From Lachnospiraceae bacterium (GTDB taxonomy: Bacteria > Bacillota > Clostridia > Lachnospirales > Lachnospiraceae), in NCBI GenBank assembly GCA_017473905.1, contig JAFUJA010000014.1:62001-126000 (forward strand): a stretch of DNA of 64,000 nucleotides, read 5' to 3'. How positions within the stretch are numbered: position 1 is the first letter of the stretch; each line of letters begins with the position of its first letter. Of the stretch, positions 47,949-58,291 are shown in pieces. Below the pieces are notes generated by a model. It did no database searches. It was not told the origin of the DNA and saw only the letters and a program-made list of their open reading frames with translations. The position numbers were made by a program, and so were the translations under genes.

Positions 47949-50900
47949 ATGGATATTGCTTTTGAGCGCCCCTGGGTCCTGCTACTGATACCCGTGGTTA
48001 TCGGTCTTTTGATCTTTTCCATGCGTTATATGGTGACCCGGAGAACAACAACGAAAATAAGCCAGATTATTGTCAGGGGAATTCTTGCCCTTGCGTTGAT
48101 TTTTGCCCTTGCACAGGTTTCTGTCAAAATGGTGGGAAACAGCGTTACAACCATCTTTTTGGTGGATGTTTCGGACAGTGTGCGTGAACAGCGGGAAGAA
48201 GTCATCAAGTTTGTAAATCAGGCAGTGGAAACCAAAGGAAGAAGAGACTATGTGGGTATTATAGCCTTCGGTAAAGATACCCGTGTGGAACAGTTTATTT
48301 CCCAGAATATTTCCTTTGCCGAATTGCAGACAGACGTTACCACGGAAGCAACTGACCTGGAAGAAGCAGTTAATCTGGCACTGGCTGAAATGCCGGAAGA
48401 TTCCGCAAAACGAATCGTTTTGATTACAGACGGTAATGAAAATGAAGGAAGTTTAAAAGATACCGCATTGACCGTAGTGGATGCGGGTTGTGAATTTGCG
48501 GTAAAAAAACTGTCCGAGAATGAAGCAAACGAGGTTTATGTCAGTGATATTTCCGTGCCTCAGGAAGTGGGTACCGGAGAGAATTTCAATATCAATGTAT
48601 CCGTAGAAAGTAACGTTGCCTGTCAGGCAGTGGTAAGCCTTTATTCGGGAAGAACCCTGAAAGGACAGCAGTCCGTTACGTTACAGAAGGGTACCAATCA
48701 CTACGTATTCCGCGATACCCAGTCTGATGAAGGTTTAAAAACCTATCGTGTGACCGTGGACGCACAGGCGGATACGGTAACCGTAAATAATGAGTTCTCA
48801 GCATATACCAATATTGAGATTGAAGCGCCTATTCTGATTGTGGAAGGGGTACAGGGAAACGGAGATGAGCTTTGCAGGATTTTTGACAGTCTGGGACAAA
48901 GCTATGATTGTGTAGTGCCTGCAACAGTACCTTCTACCATGTCGGATTTTACGGAATATTCCGCAGTTGTATTTGTGGATGTTTATGCAGATGATCTCCG
49001 AAAAGGTTTTATGGAGAATCTGGAAAATTATGTTAAAAATTACGGTGGAGGTTTCATTGTAACCGGTGGAGAAAACAGTTATGCACTGGGTAATTACAGG
49101 GACAGTGCCATCGAAAAAGTACTTCCCGTTAACATGGAATTACAGGGAGAAGATGAGATCCCCGGCATGGCATTACAGCTCGTGATTGATCAGTCCGGAA
49201 GTATGTCAGACGGTAATGGTTTCATTACCAACTTAGACCTTGCAAAAGAGGCAGCAAATGCGGCTCTTGGCAACGTGCGGGAAGCTGATTACATCGGCGT
49301 TATGTCCTTCGATGACAATTATGACAGAGTGGTACCTTTGCAAAAGGCAGAAGATAAGGATGCAATTTCGGATGCAATCTTCTCTATCGGTATTGACGGC
49401 GGTACTTCCATTTATCCTGCATTGCTTGCCGCAACCCAGGATGTGAATGAATGCGATGCCATGATTAAACACATCATCCTTTTGACGGACGGTCAGGACT
49501 CTTATGGAGAATATGAGGAACTGAAAAAAGCAATCAATCAGGGTGCGATTACCCTTTCCACCGTTGCGGTTGGACAGGGTTGTAATGAACCCCTTTTAAA
49601 AGATTTGGCGGAATCCTGCGGAGGACGTTATTACTATACGGATATCAATTCCGATATTCCCAGAATTTTTGCACAGGAGGTATTTTTATCCTCTAATACG
49701 TACTTAATCAACGAAGAGTTCACTCCTATCGTTACTTCTGCGGACCGTATTATCGCAGGCGTGACAACGGAAGGGTTGCCCAATCTTTACGGTTATGTGG
49801 CTACTTCTCCCAAGGAAAGAAGTATTCAGGTGTTACAGACTCCATACGGAGATCCTCTTTTGTCCTATTGGCAGTATGGTTTGGGTAAAACCGTGGCATG
49901 GACTTCCGATATGACCGGTGAATGGTCCGGACAGTATGCGGGATGGGAGAATACACAGCTTTTATGGCATAATATCATTGAATACGTAACCCAGGATATG
50001 GCAATGGAGGGTACCTATACGGAAGTTGTGCAGAACGGCACGGAAGCAACCCTTCAGTATTTTACGGATTCCTTTGACGGAAATACATCTGTCTGGGCAA
50101 CAGTTTTTGATGATACGGGTGCTTCTTACGAAATCGAGCTGGAGCCTACCAAACCCGGAGAATACGAGGCAGATATTGCCACGGACAGCACGGGTATTTA
50201 CACTATAAACGTGCAGCAGAGAGACGGAGAAGAAGTGGTGAGCAGTATCAATACCGCAGCCATCATGCAGTATTCCATGGAATACCGTTTCTATCCCAAT
50301 AACACTTTGCTGGAAGAATATGTGGCATCTGTAGGCGGACGAATGCTTACGGAAGCTGTGGAAGTTTTTTCCACTGAACCGGAATATGTAAAAACAAGAT
50401 GGAATCTTTCTACGTTTTTACTGGTATTTGCGGCTTGCTTATTCCTGTTGGATATTGCCATCAGACGATTCCATCTGGACTGGGCACAGATTTTTACTCC
50501 TTCGGAGAAAGCTCTTGCAAAACAGGCTGCAAGAAAAGCTGCAAAAGAAGAAAAGAAAGCTCTTGCAATGGAAGCTGCCGTGAAAGAAACAGCGGCCAAA
50601 GCAGAGAAGAAAACCACGGCAGCGGTTTTAAACGAGAATTTAGAACGTCCTAATGTTGTGAATCCCAAACCTGTTACACGAACACAGGGAGGCATGGGCA
50701 ATCCGGCACAGGGCAGAGCAGGCACTCCAAACGGTGCGCCCATGTCTCAGCCCGGAACACCGGTGACGAGAACTTATGTAAAACCTCAGCCGGGACCCGG
50801 TTCCGGTAGCAACGGAGCGATACCCGGAGCAACACCGGTGACGAGAACCTATGTAAATCCCAACAGGACACCGGTACAGCCCGGACCTGCACAGCAGAAA

Positions 50901-51104
50901 GCAGGACAACCGAGACCCGCACAGCCGGGAGCAGGACAACCGAGACCTGCACAGCCGAGGAGCGGACAGCCCGGAACTCCTTCCGGCGTAACACAAAGTG
51001 CAGCTCCCAAAACCAGAGTGTGGCGTAAGGGTGATGATGTAGGTAAAAACGGCAATATGCTGGATACAAAATCCCTTTTAAAAGGATTGGAAGAACGTAA
51101 ATAA
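47949..51104 (+). CDS. Double-vWA membrane protein with P/Q/G-rich cytoplasmic tail
   Basis: This 1051-residue protein has two N-terminal membrane helices (about 9-27 and 42-60) and a first vWA with Asp73, Ser75 and Ser77 (DVSDS). A GATase1-like segment follows (GGGFIVTGGENSY, near 375), then a second vWA with Asp414, Ser416 and Ser418 (DQSGS), and beta domains to a last helix (about 820-840). The tail (about 845-1051) is Ala/Lys-rich and then P/Q/G-rich with repeated GQPRPAQP and TPVTRTY units. Two full MIDAS sites in one chain are unusual. It sits between the BatA gene and the GH9 gene. Confidence 0.85.
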   Translation: MDIAFERPWVLLLIPVVIGLLIFSMRYMVTRRTTTKISQIIVRGILALALIFALAQVSVKMVGNSVTTIFLVDVSDSVREQREEVIKFVNQAVETKGRRDYVGIIAFGKDTRVEQFISQNISFAELQTDVTTEATDLEEAVNLALAEMPEDSAKRIVLITDGNENEGSLKDTALTVVDAGCEFAVKKLSENEANEVYVSDISVPQEVGTGENFNINVSVESNVACQAVVSLYSGRTLKGQQSVTLQKGTNHYVFRDTQSDEGLKTYRVTVDAQADTVTVNNEFSAYTNIEIEAPILIVEGVQGNGDELCRIFDSLGQSYDCVVPATVPSTMSDFTEYSAVVFVDVYADDLRKGFMENLENYVKNYGGGFIVTGGENSYALGNYRDSAIEKVLPVNMELQGEDEIPGMALQLVIDQSGSMSDGNGFITNLDLAKEAANAALGNVREADYIGVMSFDDNYDRVVPLQKAEDKDAISDAIFSIGIDGGTSIYPALLAATQDVNECDAMIKHIILLTDGQDSYGEYEELKKAINQGAITLSTVAVGQGCNEPLLKDLAESCGGRYYYTDINSDIPRIFAQEVFLSSNTYLINEEFTPIVTSADRIIAGVTTEGLPNLYGYVATSPKERSIQVLQTPYGDPLLSYWQYGLGKTVAWTSDMTGEWSGQYAGWENTQLLWHNIIEYVTQDMAMEGTYTEVVQNGTEATLQYFTDSFDGNTSVWATVFDDTGASYEIELEPTKPGEYEADIATDSTGIYTINVQQRDGEEVVSSINTAAIMQYSMEYRFYPNNTLLEEYVASVGGRMLTEAVEVFSTEPEYVKTRWNLSTFLLVFAACLFLLDIAIRRFHLDWAQIFTPSEKALAKQAARKAAKEEKKALAMEAAVKETAAKAEKKTTAAVLNENLERPNVVNPKPVTRTQGGMGNPAQGRAGTPNGAPMSQPGTPVTRTYVKPQPGPGSGSNGAIPGATPVTRTYVNPNRTPVQPGPAQQKAGQPRPAQPGAGQPRPAQPRSGQPGTPSGVTQSAAPKTRVWRKGDDVGKNGNMLDTKSLLKGLEERK

Positions 51105-51122
51105 ATCTTTCGGAGATGTAAA

Positions 51123-53963
51123 ATGGAAAATAATACAATGGAACAGAATGATAATTCAACTGTGAATCAGGATGTAAAGAATCAGGAAGTAAAAGCGGAG
51201 TCACTTCAGAGTGAAGAAATCAAAAACGAAGTAGAGCACAGTCTCCATAAAAGAAAAATGGATCAGGCAGAAAGTATGGCAGGTGCAAGCCAGAAGGAAA
51301 CCTTCAGTAAAAGCGGTAAAATTGCCATCGGTGTCGTGCTTGCACTTTTGGTGATTGCTTTGATTTTTACCGTGGTAATGCATTTTGCCACAAAAAATGA
51401 CGGTGCACAGACCGTAAGTGAAAACGGCAGTGAGCAGGGCTTTTTTGAGAACCTTATATCCCAGATTACGGAAGGTGGAGAGAAGGAAGGAGATTTTTCC
51501 GGTGTTACCACAAACGGTGCCATGTCTACCGGTAATCTTTCCGAAAATTCCACAACTTATGAAGGAACAAAGGGTACCGGTACTTACAATTACGGCGAAG
51601 CTTTACAAAAGGCAATTCTCTTTTATGAGTTACAGCGTTCCGGAGATTTGCCTGATGAAACCAGATGCAACTGGAGAGGAGATTCCGGTCTGACGGACGG
51701 AGCCGATGTCGGCCTTGACTTAACAGGAGGTCTGTATGACGCGGGTGACCATGTGAAGTTCAATCTTCCCATGGCATATACTTCTTCCACACTTGCATGG
51801 AATGTATACGAGAACCGCGAAAGTCTGGAAGAAAGCGGACAGCTTACTTATTTGCTCGACACCATTAAGTGGGTAAATGATTATCTCATAAAATGCCATC
51901 CCGAAGATGAAGTGTTTTATTATCAGGTGGGAGACGGCGGTGCAGATCACTCCTGGTGGGGACCTGCAGAGGTTATGGCAATGGACCGTCCTTCTTATAA
52001 GGTGGATAAGAACAATCCCGGTTCCACGGTAGTGGCAGAAGCAGCGGCATCTCTGGCTTCCTGCAGTATTATTTTTGCGGAAGATGATAAGGAATATTCC
52101 AAGGAGTGTTTGGAACATGCAAAAGCGCTTTATGCATTTGCGGAAAGTACAAAAAGTGATGCGGGTTATACCGCGGCAAACGGTTTTTATACTTCTCACA
52201 GCGGTTTTAACGATGAACTTGCATGGGCAGGTTCCTGGTTATATCTTGCAACCGGTGAGAATACATATTTAGAAGATGCAAAAACATACTTTTCCCAGGC
52301 AACCGCTGATTATAAGTGGACACATTGCTGGGATGATGTTTCCCTGGGTGCAGCGGTAATTCTTGCCCGGGAAACAAAGGATGATACTTATATTTCCCAT
52401 GTGGAAAAGAATCTTGATTACTGGACCACGGGCGTAGACGGGGAACGTATTACCTACACACCTCAGGGGCTTGCATGGCTGGATTCATGGGGGTCTCTGC
52501 GTTATGCGACCACGGAAGCTTTTGTGGCAACCGTATACTGCGAATCTGACGTGTGTACGGAATCTAAAAAGGAAACCTATCGGAAATTTGCCCTTGACCA
52601 GCTGGATTATGCTTTGGGTAGTACAGGATTTTCTTACCTGATTGGATTCTCCGACAATTATCCGCAGAATCCCCATCACAGAACCGCACAGGGATCTTAC
52701 AGCAATAACATGAATGAGCCTGCAGTGGCAAGACATACCCTTTACGGTGCCCTTGTAGGCGGTCCGGACAGCAACGACGGATATCAGGACAGTGTATCCA
52801 ACTATGTAAACAATGAAGTTGCCTGTGACTATAATGCAGGGTTTGTGGGGCTTCTTTCCTACTTTTACGGTATTTACGGAGGACAGACACTTGTGGACTT
52901 CGGTGCAGTGGAAGAAATCACCGAAGATGAGGTTTATGTGGACGCATGCATTAACACCAGCGGAAGTGACCATATGGAAGTAAAAGCATATGTGACCAAT
53001 GTTTCTGCGTGGCCCGCAAGAACGCTGGATAATATTACTCTTCGTTATTTCCTTGATTTATCAGAGGTGTACGAAGCGGGAGGCAGTGCGGACGATATCA
53101 AGCTGACCACCAATTACAGTCAGGGCGGCAGTGGCGTAGGTGTCCTGCCCTGGAATGAAGAACACCACATTTACTATGCTGAAATTTCCTTCTCCGGGGA
53201 AGCGATTTATCCCGGCGGACAGGGAAGCTATAAAAAAGAAGTACAGTTCCGTATGACATCTTCCTCATCATGGGATGATTCCAACGATTTCTCCTATCAG
53301 GATATTGACGGAACCAACGGAGGCAGTCTTGTACGCGCACCTCATATTGCCCTGTATGAAGACGGAGAGCTGATTTACGGTGCGGAGCCGGATGAAGAAG
53401 GCGTATCCGTAGGCAAGGAAATCGTAAAAGACAAAGATACGGACAAGAAAGATGACAATACAAAAGAAGATAAAAAAGACGTTCCCGTAGCATCCAAGGA
53501 TACATTGGAAGCGGATGGAGTGCAGGTGAAACTGGACAGTCAGGCCACCTCCGGTACCAATACAGCCATGGCATTTTCCATCACCGTCAAAAATACGGGT
53601 ACGGAAAATCTGGCACTGGATGATTTTAAATTCGAGTACTATTTCACTGCTGATTCGGATAAAAACATGAATTTCTGGTGTGATTATGCATCCTTCTCCG
53701 GCAGCAAATATACGGCAATTACAGACGGAGTAAAAGGAAAGTTTACCAAAGTTTCCGGTAATAAAACAAATGCGGATACCTGTGTAACCATTACACTGGA
53801 TTCCAAGGAAGTACTTCTTCCCGGTGACGAAGCCTGCCTCAATATCCGAATTGCAAGAGAAGATTGGGGAAGTATGGATTTCTCCAACGATTTCTCCGCA
53901 CCCGGCGTAGAGAAGATGGGAATTTATTATGACGGTAAGCTGATTTTGGGAAGTACTCCCTAG
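51123..53963 (+). CDS. Membrane-anchored GH9 cellulase with two CBM3-like modules
   Basis: This 946-residue endoglucanase has an uncleaved N-terminal anchor instead of a signal peptide: an acidic cytoplasmic part (1-64) and one membrane helix (66-88). After a linker, the GH9 domain (about 154-590) shows [15 protein letters not shown] with catalytic Asp206 and Asp209, HHRTAQGSY near 517, and the acid Glu near 565 in [18 protein letters not shown]3c-like module (about 600-760), a D/K-rich linker and a second CBM3-like module (about 795-940) follow. It should hydrolyse beta-1,4-glucan at the cell surface. It is the last gene of the sigma/MoxR run, which is unusual for a cellulase. Confidence 0.93.
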   Translation: MENNTMEQNDNSTVNQDVKNQEVKAESLQSEEIKNEVEHSLHKRKMDQAESMAGASQKETFSKSGKIAIGVVLALLVIALIFTVVMHFATKNDGAQTVSENGSEQGFFENLISQITEGGEKEGDFSGVTTNGAMSTGNLSENSTTYEGTKGTGTYNYGEALQKAILFYELQRSGDLPDETRCNWRGDSGLTDGADVGLDLTGGLYDAGDHVKFNLPMAYTSSTLAWNVYENRESLEESGQLTYLLDTIKWVNDYLIKCHPEDEVFYYQVGDGGADHSWWGPAEVMAMDRPSYKVDKNNPGSTVVAEAAASLASCSIIFAEDDKEYSKECLEHAKALYAFAESTKSDAGYTAANGFYTSHSGFNDELAWAGSWLYLATGENTYLEDAKTYFSQATADYKWTHCWDDVSLGAAVILARETKDDTYISHVEKNLDYWTTGVDGERITYTPQGLAWLDSWGSLRYATTEAFVATVYCESDVCTESKKETYRKFALDQLDYALGSTGFSYLIGFSDNYPQNPHHRTAQGSYSNNMNEPAVARHTLYGALVGGPDSNDGYQDSVSNYVNNEVACDYNAGFVGLLSYFYGIYGGQTLVDFGAVEEITEDEVYVDACINTSGSDHMEVKAYVTNVSAWPARTLDNITLRYFLDLSEVYEAGGSADDIKLTTNYSQGGSGVGVLPWNEEHHIYYAEISFSGEAIYPGGQGSYKKEVQFRMTSSSSWDDSNDFSYQDIDGTNGGSLVRAPHIALYEDGELIYGAEPDEEGVSVGKEIVKDKDTDKKDDNTKEDKKDVPVASKDTLEADGVQVKLDSQATSGTNTAMAFSITVKNTGTENLALDDFKFEYYFTADSDKNMNFWCDYASFSGSKYTAITDGVKGKFTKVSGNKTNADTCVTITLDSKEVLLPGDEACLNIRIAREDWGSMDFSNDFSAPGVEKMGIYYDGKLILGSTP

Positions 53964-53996
53964 TTTAAAATTTTTATGTGATACATGAAATATCAA

Positions 53997-54025
53997 TTGC
54001 AAAAATGTGCAGAAAAGTGTAATAT
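53997..54025 (+). promoter_or_regulatory. Putative promoter of the sigma-like gene
   Basis: TTGCAA (53997-54002), a 17-nt spacer and TAATAT (54020-54025) resemble a sigma-A promoter, 62 nt before the start codon at 54088. Match is moderate (4 of 6 bases in each box). Confidence 0.4.
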
Positions 54026-54036
54026 GAACATAGTGG

Positions 54037-54056
54037 GGTGGTTTTGCGAAACCGCC
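54037..54056 (+). promoter_or_regulatory. Leader hairpin before the sigma-like gene
   Basis: GGTGGTTT pairs with AAACCGCC (8 bp, one G-T pair) around a TGCG loop, and GTGGGG occurs on both sides. No T-run follows. It should form in the 5' leader of the gene at 54088, some 20 nt before the AAGGAGGAG ribosome binding site. Its role is unknown. Confidence 0.4.
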
Positions 54057-54087
54057 GTGTGGGGAATCATTTCAAGGAGGAGTTACA

Positions 54088-54777
54088 ATGAAACAGACAT
54101 ACGAATTAAACCGTGAATTTAAGCAGTTGCTTGCCGGCAATACAGAGGCGTTCAGAAACATTTATCTGCTTACCATTAATGATATTTATTTTCATGTAAA
54201 ACAGATTATTTTTAATACAGCGGAAGCTGAAAGAATGATTGTAAAAATATACAAGAGCATGTATCTTCGTCTCGGTTCTTTAAGCAGTCCCGAAGCTTCC
54301 GTTAAGTGGATGAACCGCATTATGTACAGTCATTTGAATGACTGGATTAACGTACACTGCGGAACCCAGCTTATGGATGAAGAATGCGGAAGATATGATG
54401 ACCTTGGACCTACGAAAATCGTAACCAATGCACATACCATGCTGACAGAGCCTGAGATTGCAAACCTTGCATCCCAGTATATCTCTCATCTGCTTCCCAT
54501 TCATGCATTAACCGGTCTTGCATATTTTTATGACAATATGGAAATGGAAGAAATGAAGGAACTTCTCCAGTGTGACGAGACCCTTATTGCCAAAAGAACC
54601 CAGTATGCCCTTGCACTTATTGACGGCTACTGCAAGGATTATGCAAACGAGAAACATGTAGAGATTAAAACAATCAGTGTACATCTTCTTTTACTTGCAT
54701 ATGTACTTTTATTCAAGGATACGGTAGTTCCCAATGCAGATGAAATTTACTATGCGGTTGTTCAGGAATTACAGTAA
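54088..54777 (+). CDS. Divergent sigma-70-like protein
   Basis: The 229-residue protein has the order of a sigma factor but weak conservation. A region-2-like part (about 8-70, FKQLLAGNTEAFRNIYLLTINDIYF by blocks NTEAFRNIY and INDIYF) is followed by a region-4-like stretch (about 138-175) with YFYDNMEMEEMKELLQCDETLIAKRTQYAL (blocks MEEMKELLQ and LIAKRTQYA). The C-terminus has an extra hydrophobic segment (about 190-208, VHLLLLAYVLLF). It may be a degenerate or specialised sigma factor, or a regulator that only borrows the fold. AAGGAGGAG precedes the ATG. A strong terminator follows. Confidence 0.6.
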   Translation: MKQTYELNREFKQLLAGNTEAFRNIYLLTINDIYFHVKQIIFNTAEAERMIVKIYKSMYLRLGSLSSPEASVKWMNRIMYSHLNDWINVHCGTQLMDEECGRYDDLGPTKIVTNAHTMLTEPEIANLASQYISHLLPIHALTGLAYFYDNMEMEEMKELLQCDETLIAKRTQYALALIDGYCKDYANEKHVEIKTISVHLLLLAYVLLFKDTVVPNADEIYYAVVQELQ

Positions 54778-54800
54778 TTTTTAAACATGATTTGATAACC

Positions 54801-54838
54801 AAAAGCTTCTTCGAACCGAATGGACGAAGAAGCTTTTT
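54801..54838 (+). terminator. Strong intrinsic terminator 20 nt before addB
   Basis: A perfect 13-bp stem AAAAGCTTCTTCG / CGAAGAAGCTTTT with an 11-nt loop ends in a T-run. The addB start codon is only 20 nt downstream, with no space for a promoter between them, so addAB transcripts must pass this hairpin or start before it. Confidence 0.9.
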
Positions 54839-54857
54839 GACAAGAAGGAGATTTTTC

Positions 54858-57800
54858 ATGGCATTGCGTTTTTGGTTCGGGGCTTCCGGCTCCGGTAAAA
54901 CAAGAAGAATACAGGAAGAGATGATTCGCCGGGCGGGAGAAGACAGACAAAGTGTTTTCCTTATGATTGTGCCTGACCAGTTCACCATGCATACCCAGAA
55001 ACAGCTGGTGACCATGCATCCTGACGGAGGAATTCTGAATCTGGATGTTTTGAGTTTCTCCAGACTTGCCCACCGTATTTTTGAAGAAGTGGGAAGAGAG
55101 GACAGACTTACTCTGGATGATACGGGAAAATGCCTTATTTTAAGGCGTGTTGTAACGGAGTTGAAAGAAGAAATTCCCGTGCTGTCAGCAGGTCTTAAAA
55201 ACCCGGGATATCTCCAGCAGTTAAAATCCGTCATTTCTGAGTTTATGCAGTATGCTTTTACTCCCGAAGATGTAAAAGGACTGGCGGAATTCAGCTTACA
55301 GAAGCGTTCCCTGTCTTTGAAACTCGAAGAAATCAGCAGAGTGTATGCAGCCTTTCTGGAAGCCTGTAAAAAGCGTTATATTACCACGGAAGAAACCATG
55401 GATTTGCTTTGCGAAAGAATTCCCTATTCCGGGCTGATCAAACGCAGTGTGATTGTATTTGACGGCTTTACCGGTTTTACACCGATTCAGAACAGAGTGA
55501 TTGAGCAACTTCTTTTACACAGTAAGGAAGTGAATGTAACCTTGGAAAACGACCACCGTTACAGTCCGTATACAAGAGGAGAAAAGGACTTTTTATTTGC
55601 CCTGACCCGTAAAACCACGGAATCACTCCAGAAGCTTGCCATGGCAAACAACATTCCCATGGGGGATGATGTAATTTTAGATGAGATACCCGTAAAAAGA
55701 TATGCTTCCTGTCCGGAACTTGCCCATTTGGAGCGGAATCTGTTTAGGGATAAAAGAGAGGCTTACGAAGGCGTACCCGAATCCATTCGTATGGTGCGGG
55801 CGGGTAATGTGCGTCAGGAATGTTCTCTTGTGTGCCGGGAGATTTTTACATTGATTGAAGAGAAGGGGTACCGTTACAGGGATATTGCCATTGTATCTGC
55901 GGATATGTCCTGTTATGAGGATGCATTGCGTCAGCAGTTCGAGAAGTATGGTGTACCGTATTTTATGGACAATACAAGAAGTCTGCCGGACAATCCTTTT
56001 GTGGCGTTAATAAGGAATACCCTAAATGTTTTACGGAGTAATTTTGCATACGATGAAGTAATGGCATTTCTGCGAAGCGGACTGACTTCTTTTACGTTAG
56101 AGGAAGTGGACAGGCTTGAAAATTACATCCGCGCCCGGGGCATCAGAGGATATTCTGCCTGGTCAAAAGAATTCCGTTATCCCGGCAAAGAACTTGTGGG
56201 GAAACCGGAAGCTCTGGAGGCACTCAATGAAATGCGCAGTCGTCTGGCAGTGCTGTTTGCACCTTTGCAGGAACTGAATAAAGCGCAGGGGGCGAGTGCC
56301 CGTGAATGGTGTACAACCCTGTATGATTTTATGGTAAAAGAAAACCTCCAGTATAAGCTTCAGGCATATGCTGATGCATTTAAAGAAATGAATAATCCGG
56401 CGAAGGCCAAGGAATATGAGCAGGTGTACCGGCTGATTATGGACCTTTTGGACCAGATTGTAAAAATTCTGGGTGAAGAGAAGCTCACATTAAAGGAAAT
56501 CAGTGAAATCCTGGATGCGGGGCTTGCAGAACTGCGAGTGGCAAGTCTGCCTCAGAGTGTGGATATTCTGATGGTGGGGGATATCGAAAGAACCCGTTTA
56601 AAAGATGTAAAAGCAGTGTTCTTTTTAGGCGTAAACGAGGGAAAAATCCCCAGGGAAAACAATGCGGGAGGATTGATATCCGATTTGGACAGAACCTTCC
56701 TTACGGAGTATGGTAAGGAGCTTGCCCCTACTCCCGAAGAGCGCATGTATATCCAGCAGTTATATTTATATATGAATCTGACAAAGCCAATGGAATATTT
56801 GTGGCTTTCTTTCGCCAGCGTTGCTGAGGACGGCACCGGTTTGCGTCCTGCATACCTGATTGGACTTTTGCAGGAAATCTTCCCGGAAGGGAAGGTGGAA
56901 TTTATGGCAAACGAGAATCCCATTCTGTCCGTAGAAGACGGAAAAACCCGGTTTGCCGAGCTTATACAGGGCTTTTACGGATTTGCTTTGAGCGAAGAGG
57001 AAGAAGAACTTTTCCTGACCCTGTATCGGGATTTAAAAGCAAGACCGGAATGTGCACAATGGCTTGATGGAATTATAAAAACCGCTAACCGGACTTATAT
57101 TCCGGAAAAACTGGATAAAACCCTTGTGGAGGAAATATACGGTACAATTTTAGATTGCAGTATCAGCAGTCTGGAAAAATATGCCGGCTGCCAGTATGCC
57201 CACTTCCTTTCTTACGGGCTTGGACTTTCCGCAGGAGAAGAATATGGTTTTGAAGCTCTGGACATGGGTAATGTAAGTCATGAATTACTGCAGAACTTCG
57301 GTGAAAGTCTTTTGAAAGACGGAATTAACTGGGGAGATGTGGAAGATAAGGCGGCAGAAAGTTTATTGGAATCCCTTTTGGATAAAACCGTTACTTCCTA
57401 CAGCGGCGGAATTCTTACCGAGGATGCTCAGAAGGTATTTTTTACACGTCAGCTAAAAAGAATCATTAACCGCACCGTACGTACCCTGCGTAATCATTTG
57501 AATCACGGTACTTTTGTGCCTTACGCATACGAGCAGAAGTTCAGAAAACTTTATGAGGAAACGATGCCTTCCGGTGAACTTTTACGGATTCTTTTAAAGG
57601 GTAAAATAGACCGTATCGATTTGTGCCGCAAGGATGATGAATGCCTTGTAAAAGTAATCGACTATAAAACCGGCAGTAAGAGCTTTGATTTAACGAATTT
57701 TTATTACGGATTATCTCTGCAGCTGGCAATTTACATGCAGCAGGCAATGGAATGGATGAAGCAGGAGAATCCGGAAAGCAATCCGGTTCCTGCGGCAATG

Positions 57801-58283
57801 CTGTATTATAAAATTCAGGATCCCATTTTATCGGAGAAGAAAGTCTATACGGAAGCAGAGTGGAAGTATGAATTTGAGAAAATGTTCTGTTGCACGGGAA
57901 TTGTAAATGAACGCAGTGATATTATAGACCGCCTGGATGCGAACCTGTCCGGAAATTCGGTGGTGATTCCCGTGCTTCGCAATAAAGATGGAACACTGCG
58001 TGCCTCCGGTAACCATGTAAGTCAGGAAGAATTGGAAACGATTCTGGAATATGGTAAAAAGAAGGCATTTTCTCTTGCCGGGGAAATCAAGGAAGGAAAT
58101 ATTAAAATCCGTCCCGTAGCAGGAAATTGTGAATATTGTGATTTCAAAGGAGCCTGTGGTTATGATGCCCGGATAAAAGGCTATGAGGAGCAGGAACTCC
58201 CGAAGGTTACCATGGAAGAATTTTTAAAAAGCATGGGGAAGGAAGAAACCGGCGACCATAACAAAGAGGAACAGGAAGGGTAG
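54858..58283 (+). CDS. addB: ATP-dependent helicase/deoxyribonuclease subunit B
   Basis: This is the 1141-residue AddB subunit of the AddAB helicase-nuclease that processes double-strand breaks to Chi sites. I start at ATG 54858 (AGAAGGAG upstream), because the longer frame runs through the terminator. An intact Walker A GASGSGKT (8-15) opens the protein. The C-terminal nuclease domain has VIDYKTGS (about 933-940), and the four iron-sulfur cysteines are Cys778 (AGCQY), Cys1091, Cys1094 and Cys1100. The addA start follows 8 nt after the stop. Confidence 0.95.
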   Translation: MALRFWFGASGSGKTRRIQEEMIRRAGEDRQSVFLMIVPDQFTMHTQKQLVTMHPDGGILNLDVLSFSRLAHRIFEEVGREDRLTLDDTGKCLILRRVVTELKEEIPVLSAGLKNPGYLQQLKSVISEFMQYAFTPEDVKGLAEFSLQKRSLSLKLEEISRVYAAFLEACKKRYITTEETMDLLCERIPYSGLIKRSVIVFDGFTGFTPIQNRVIEQLLLHSKEVNVTLENDHRYSPYTRGEKDFLFALTRKTTESLQKLAMANNIPMGDDVILDEIPVKRYASCPELAHLERNLFRDKREAYEGVPESIRMVRAGNVRQECSLVCREIFTLIEEKGYRYRDIAIVSADMSCYEDALRQQFEKYGVPYFMDNTRSLPDNPFVALIRNTLNVLRSNFAYDEVMAFLRSGLTSFTLEEVDRLENYIRARGIRGYSAWSKEFRYPGKELVGKPEALEALNEMRSRLAVLFAPLQELNKAQGASAREWCTTLYDFMVKENLQYKLQAYADAFKEMNNPAKAKEYEQVYRLIMDLLDQIVKILGEEKLTLKEISEILDAGLAELRVASLPQSVDILMVGDIERTRLKDVKAVFFLGVNEGKIPRENNAGGLISDLDRTFLTEYGKELAPTPEERMYIQQLYLYMNLTKPMEYLWLSFASVAEDGTGLRPAYLIGLLQEIFPEGKVEFMANENPILSVEDGKTRFAELIQGFYGFALSEEEEELFLTLYRDLKARPECAQWLDGIIKTANRTYIPEKLDKTLVEEIYGTILDCSISSLEKYAGCQYAHFLSYGLGLSAGEEYGFEALDMGNVSHELLQNFGESLLKDGINWGDVEDKAAESLLESLLDKTVTSYSGGILTEDAQKVFFTRQLKRIINRTVRTLRNHLNHGTFVPYAYEQKFRKLYEETMPSGELLRILLKGKIDRIDLCRKDDECLVKVIDYKTGSKSFDLTNFYYGLSLQLAIYMQQAMEWMKQENPESNPVPAAMLYYKIQDPILSEKKVYTEAEWKYEFEKMFCCTGIVNERSDIIDRLDANLSGNSVVIPVLRNKDGTLRASGNHVSQEELETILEYGKKKAFSLAGEIKEGNIKIRPVAGNCEYCDFKGACGYDARIKGYEEQELPKVTMEEFLKSMGKEETGDHNKEEQEG

Positions 58284-58291
58284 GTGAGATT

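Noticed and set aside
50291..51204. Several minus-strand ORFs opposite the 3' end of the double-vWA gene
   Set aside because: They are shadows of the P/Q/G-rich tail, overlap one another in several frames and lack ribosome binding sites.
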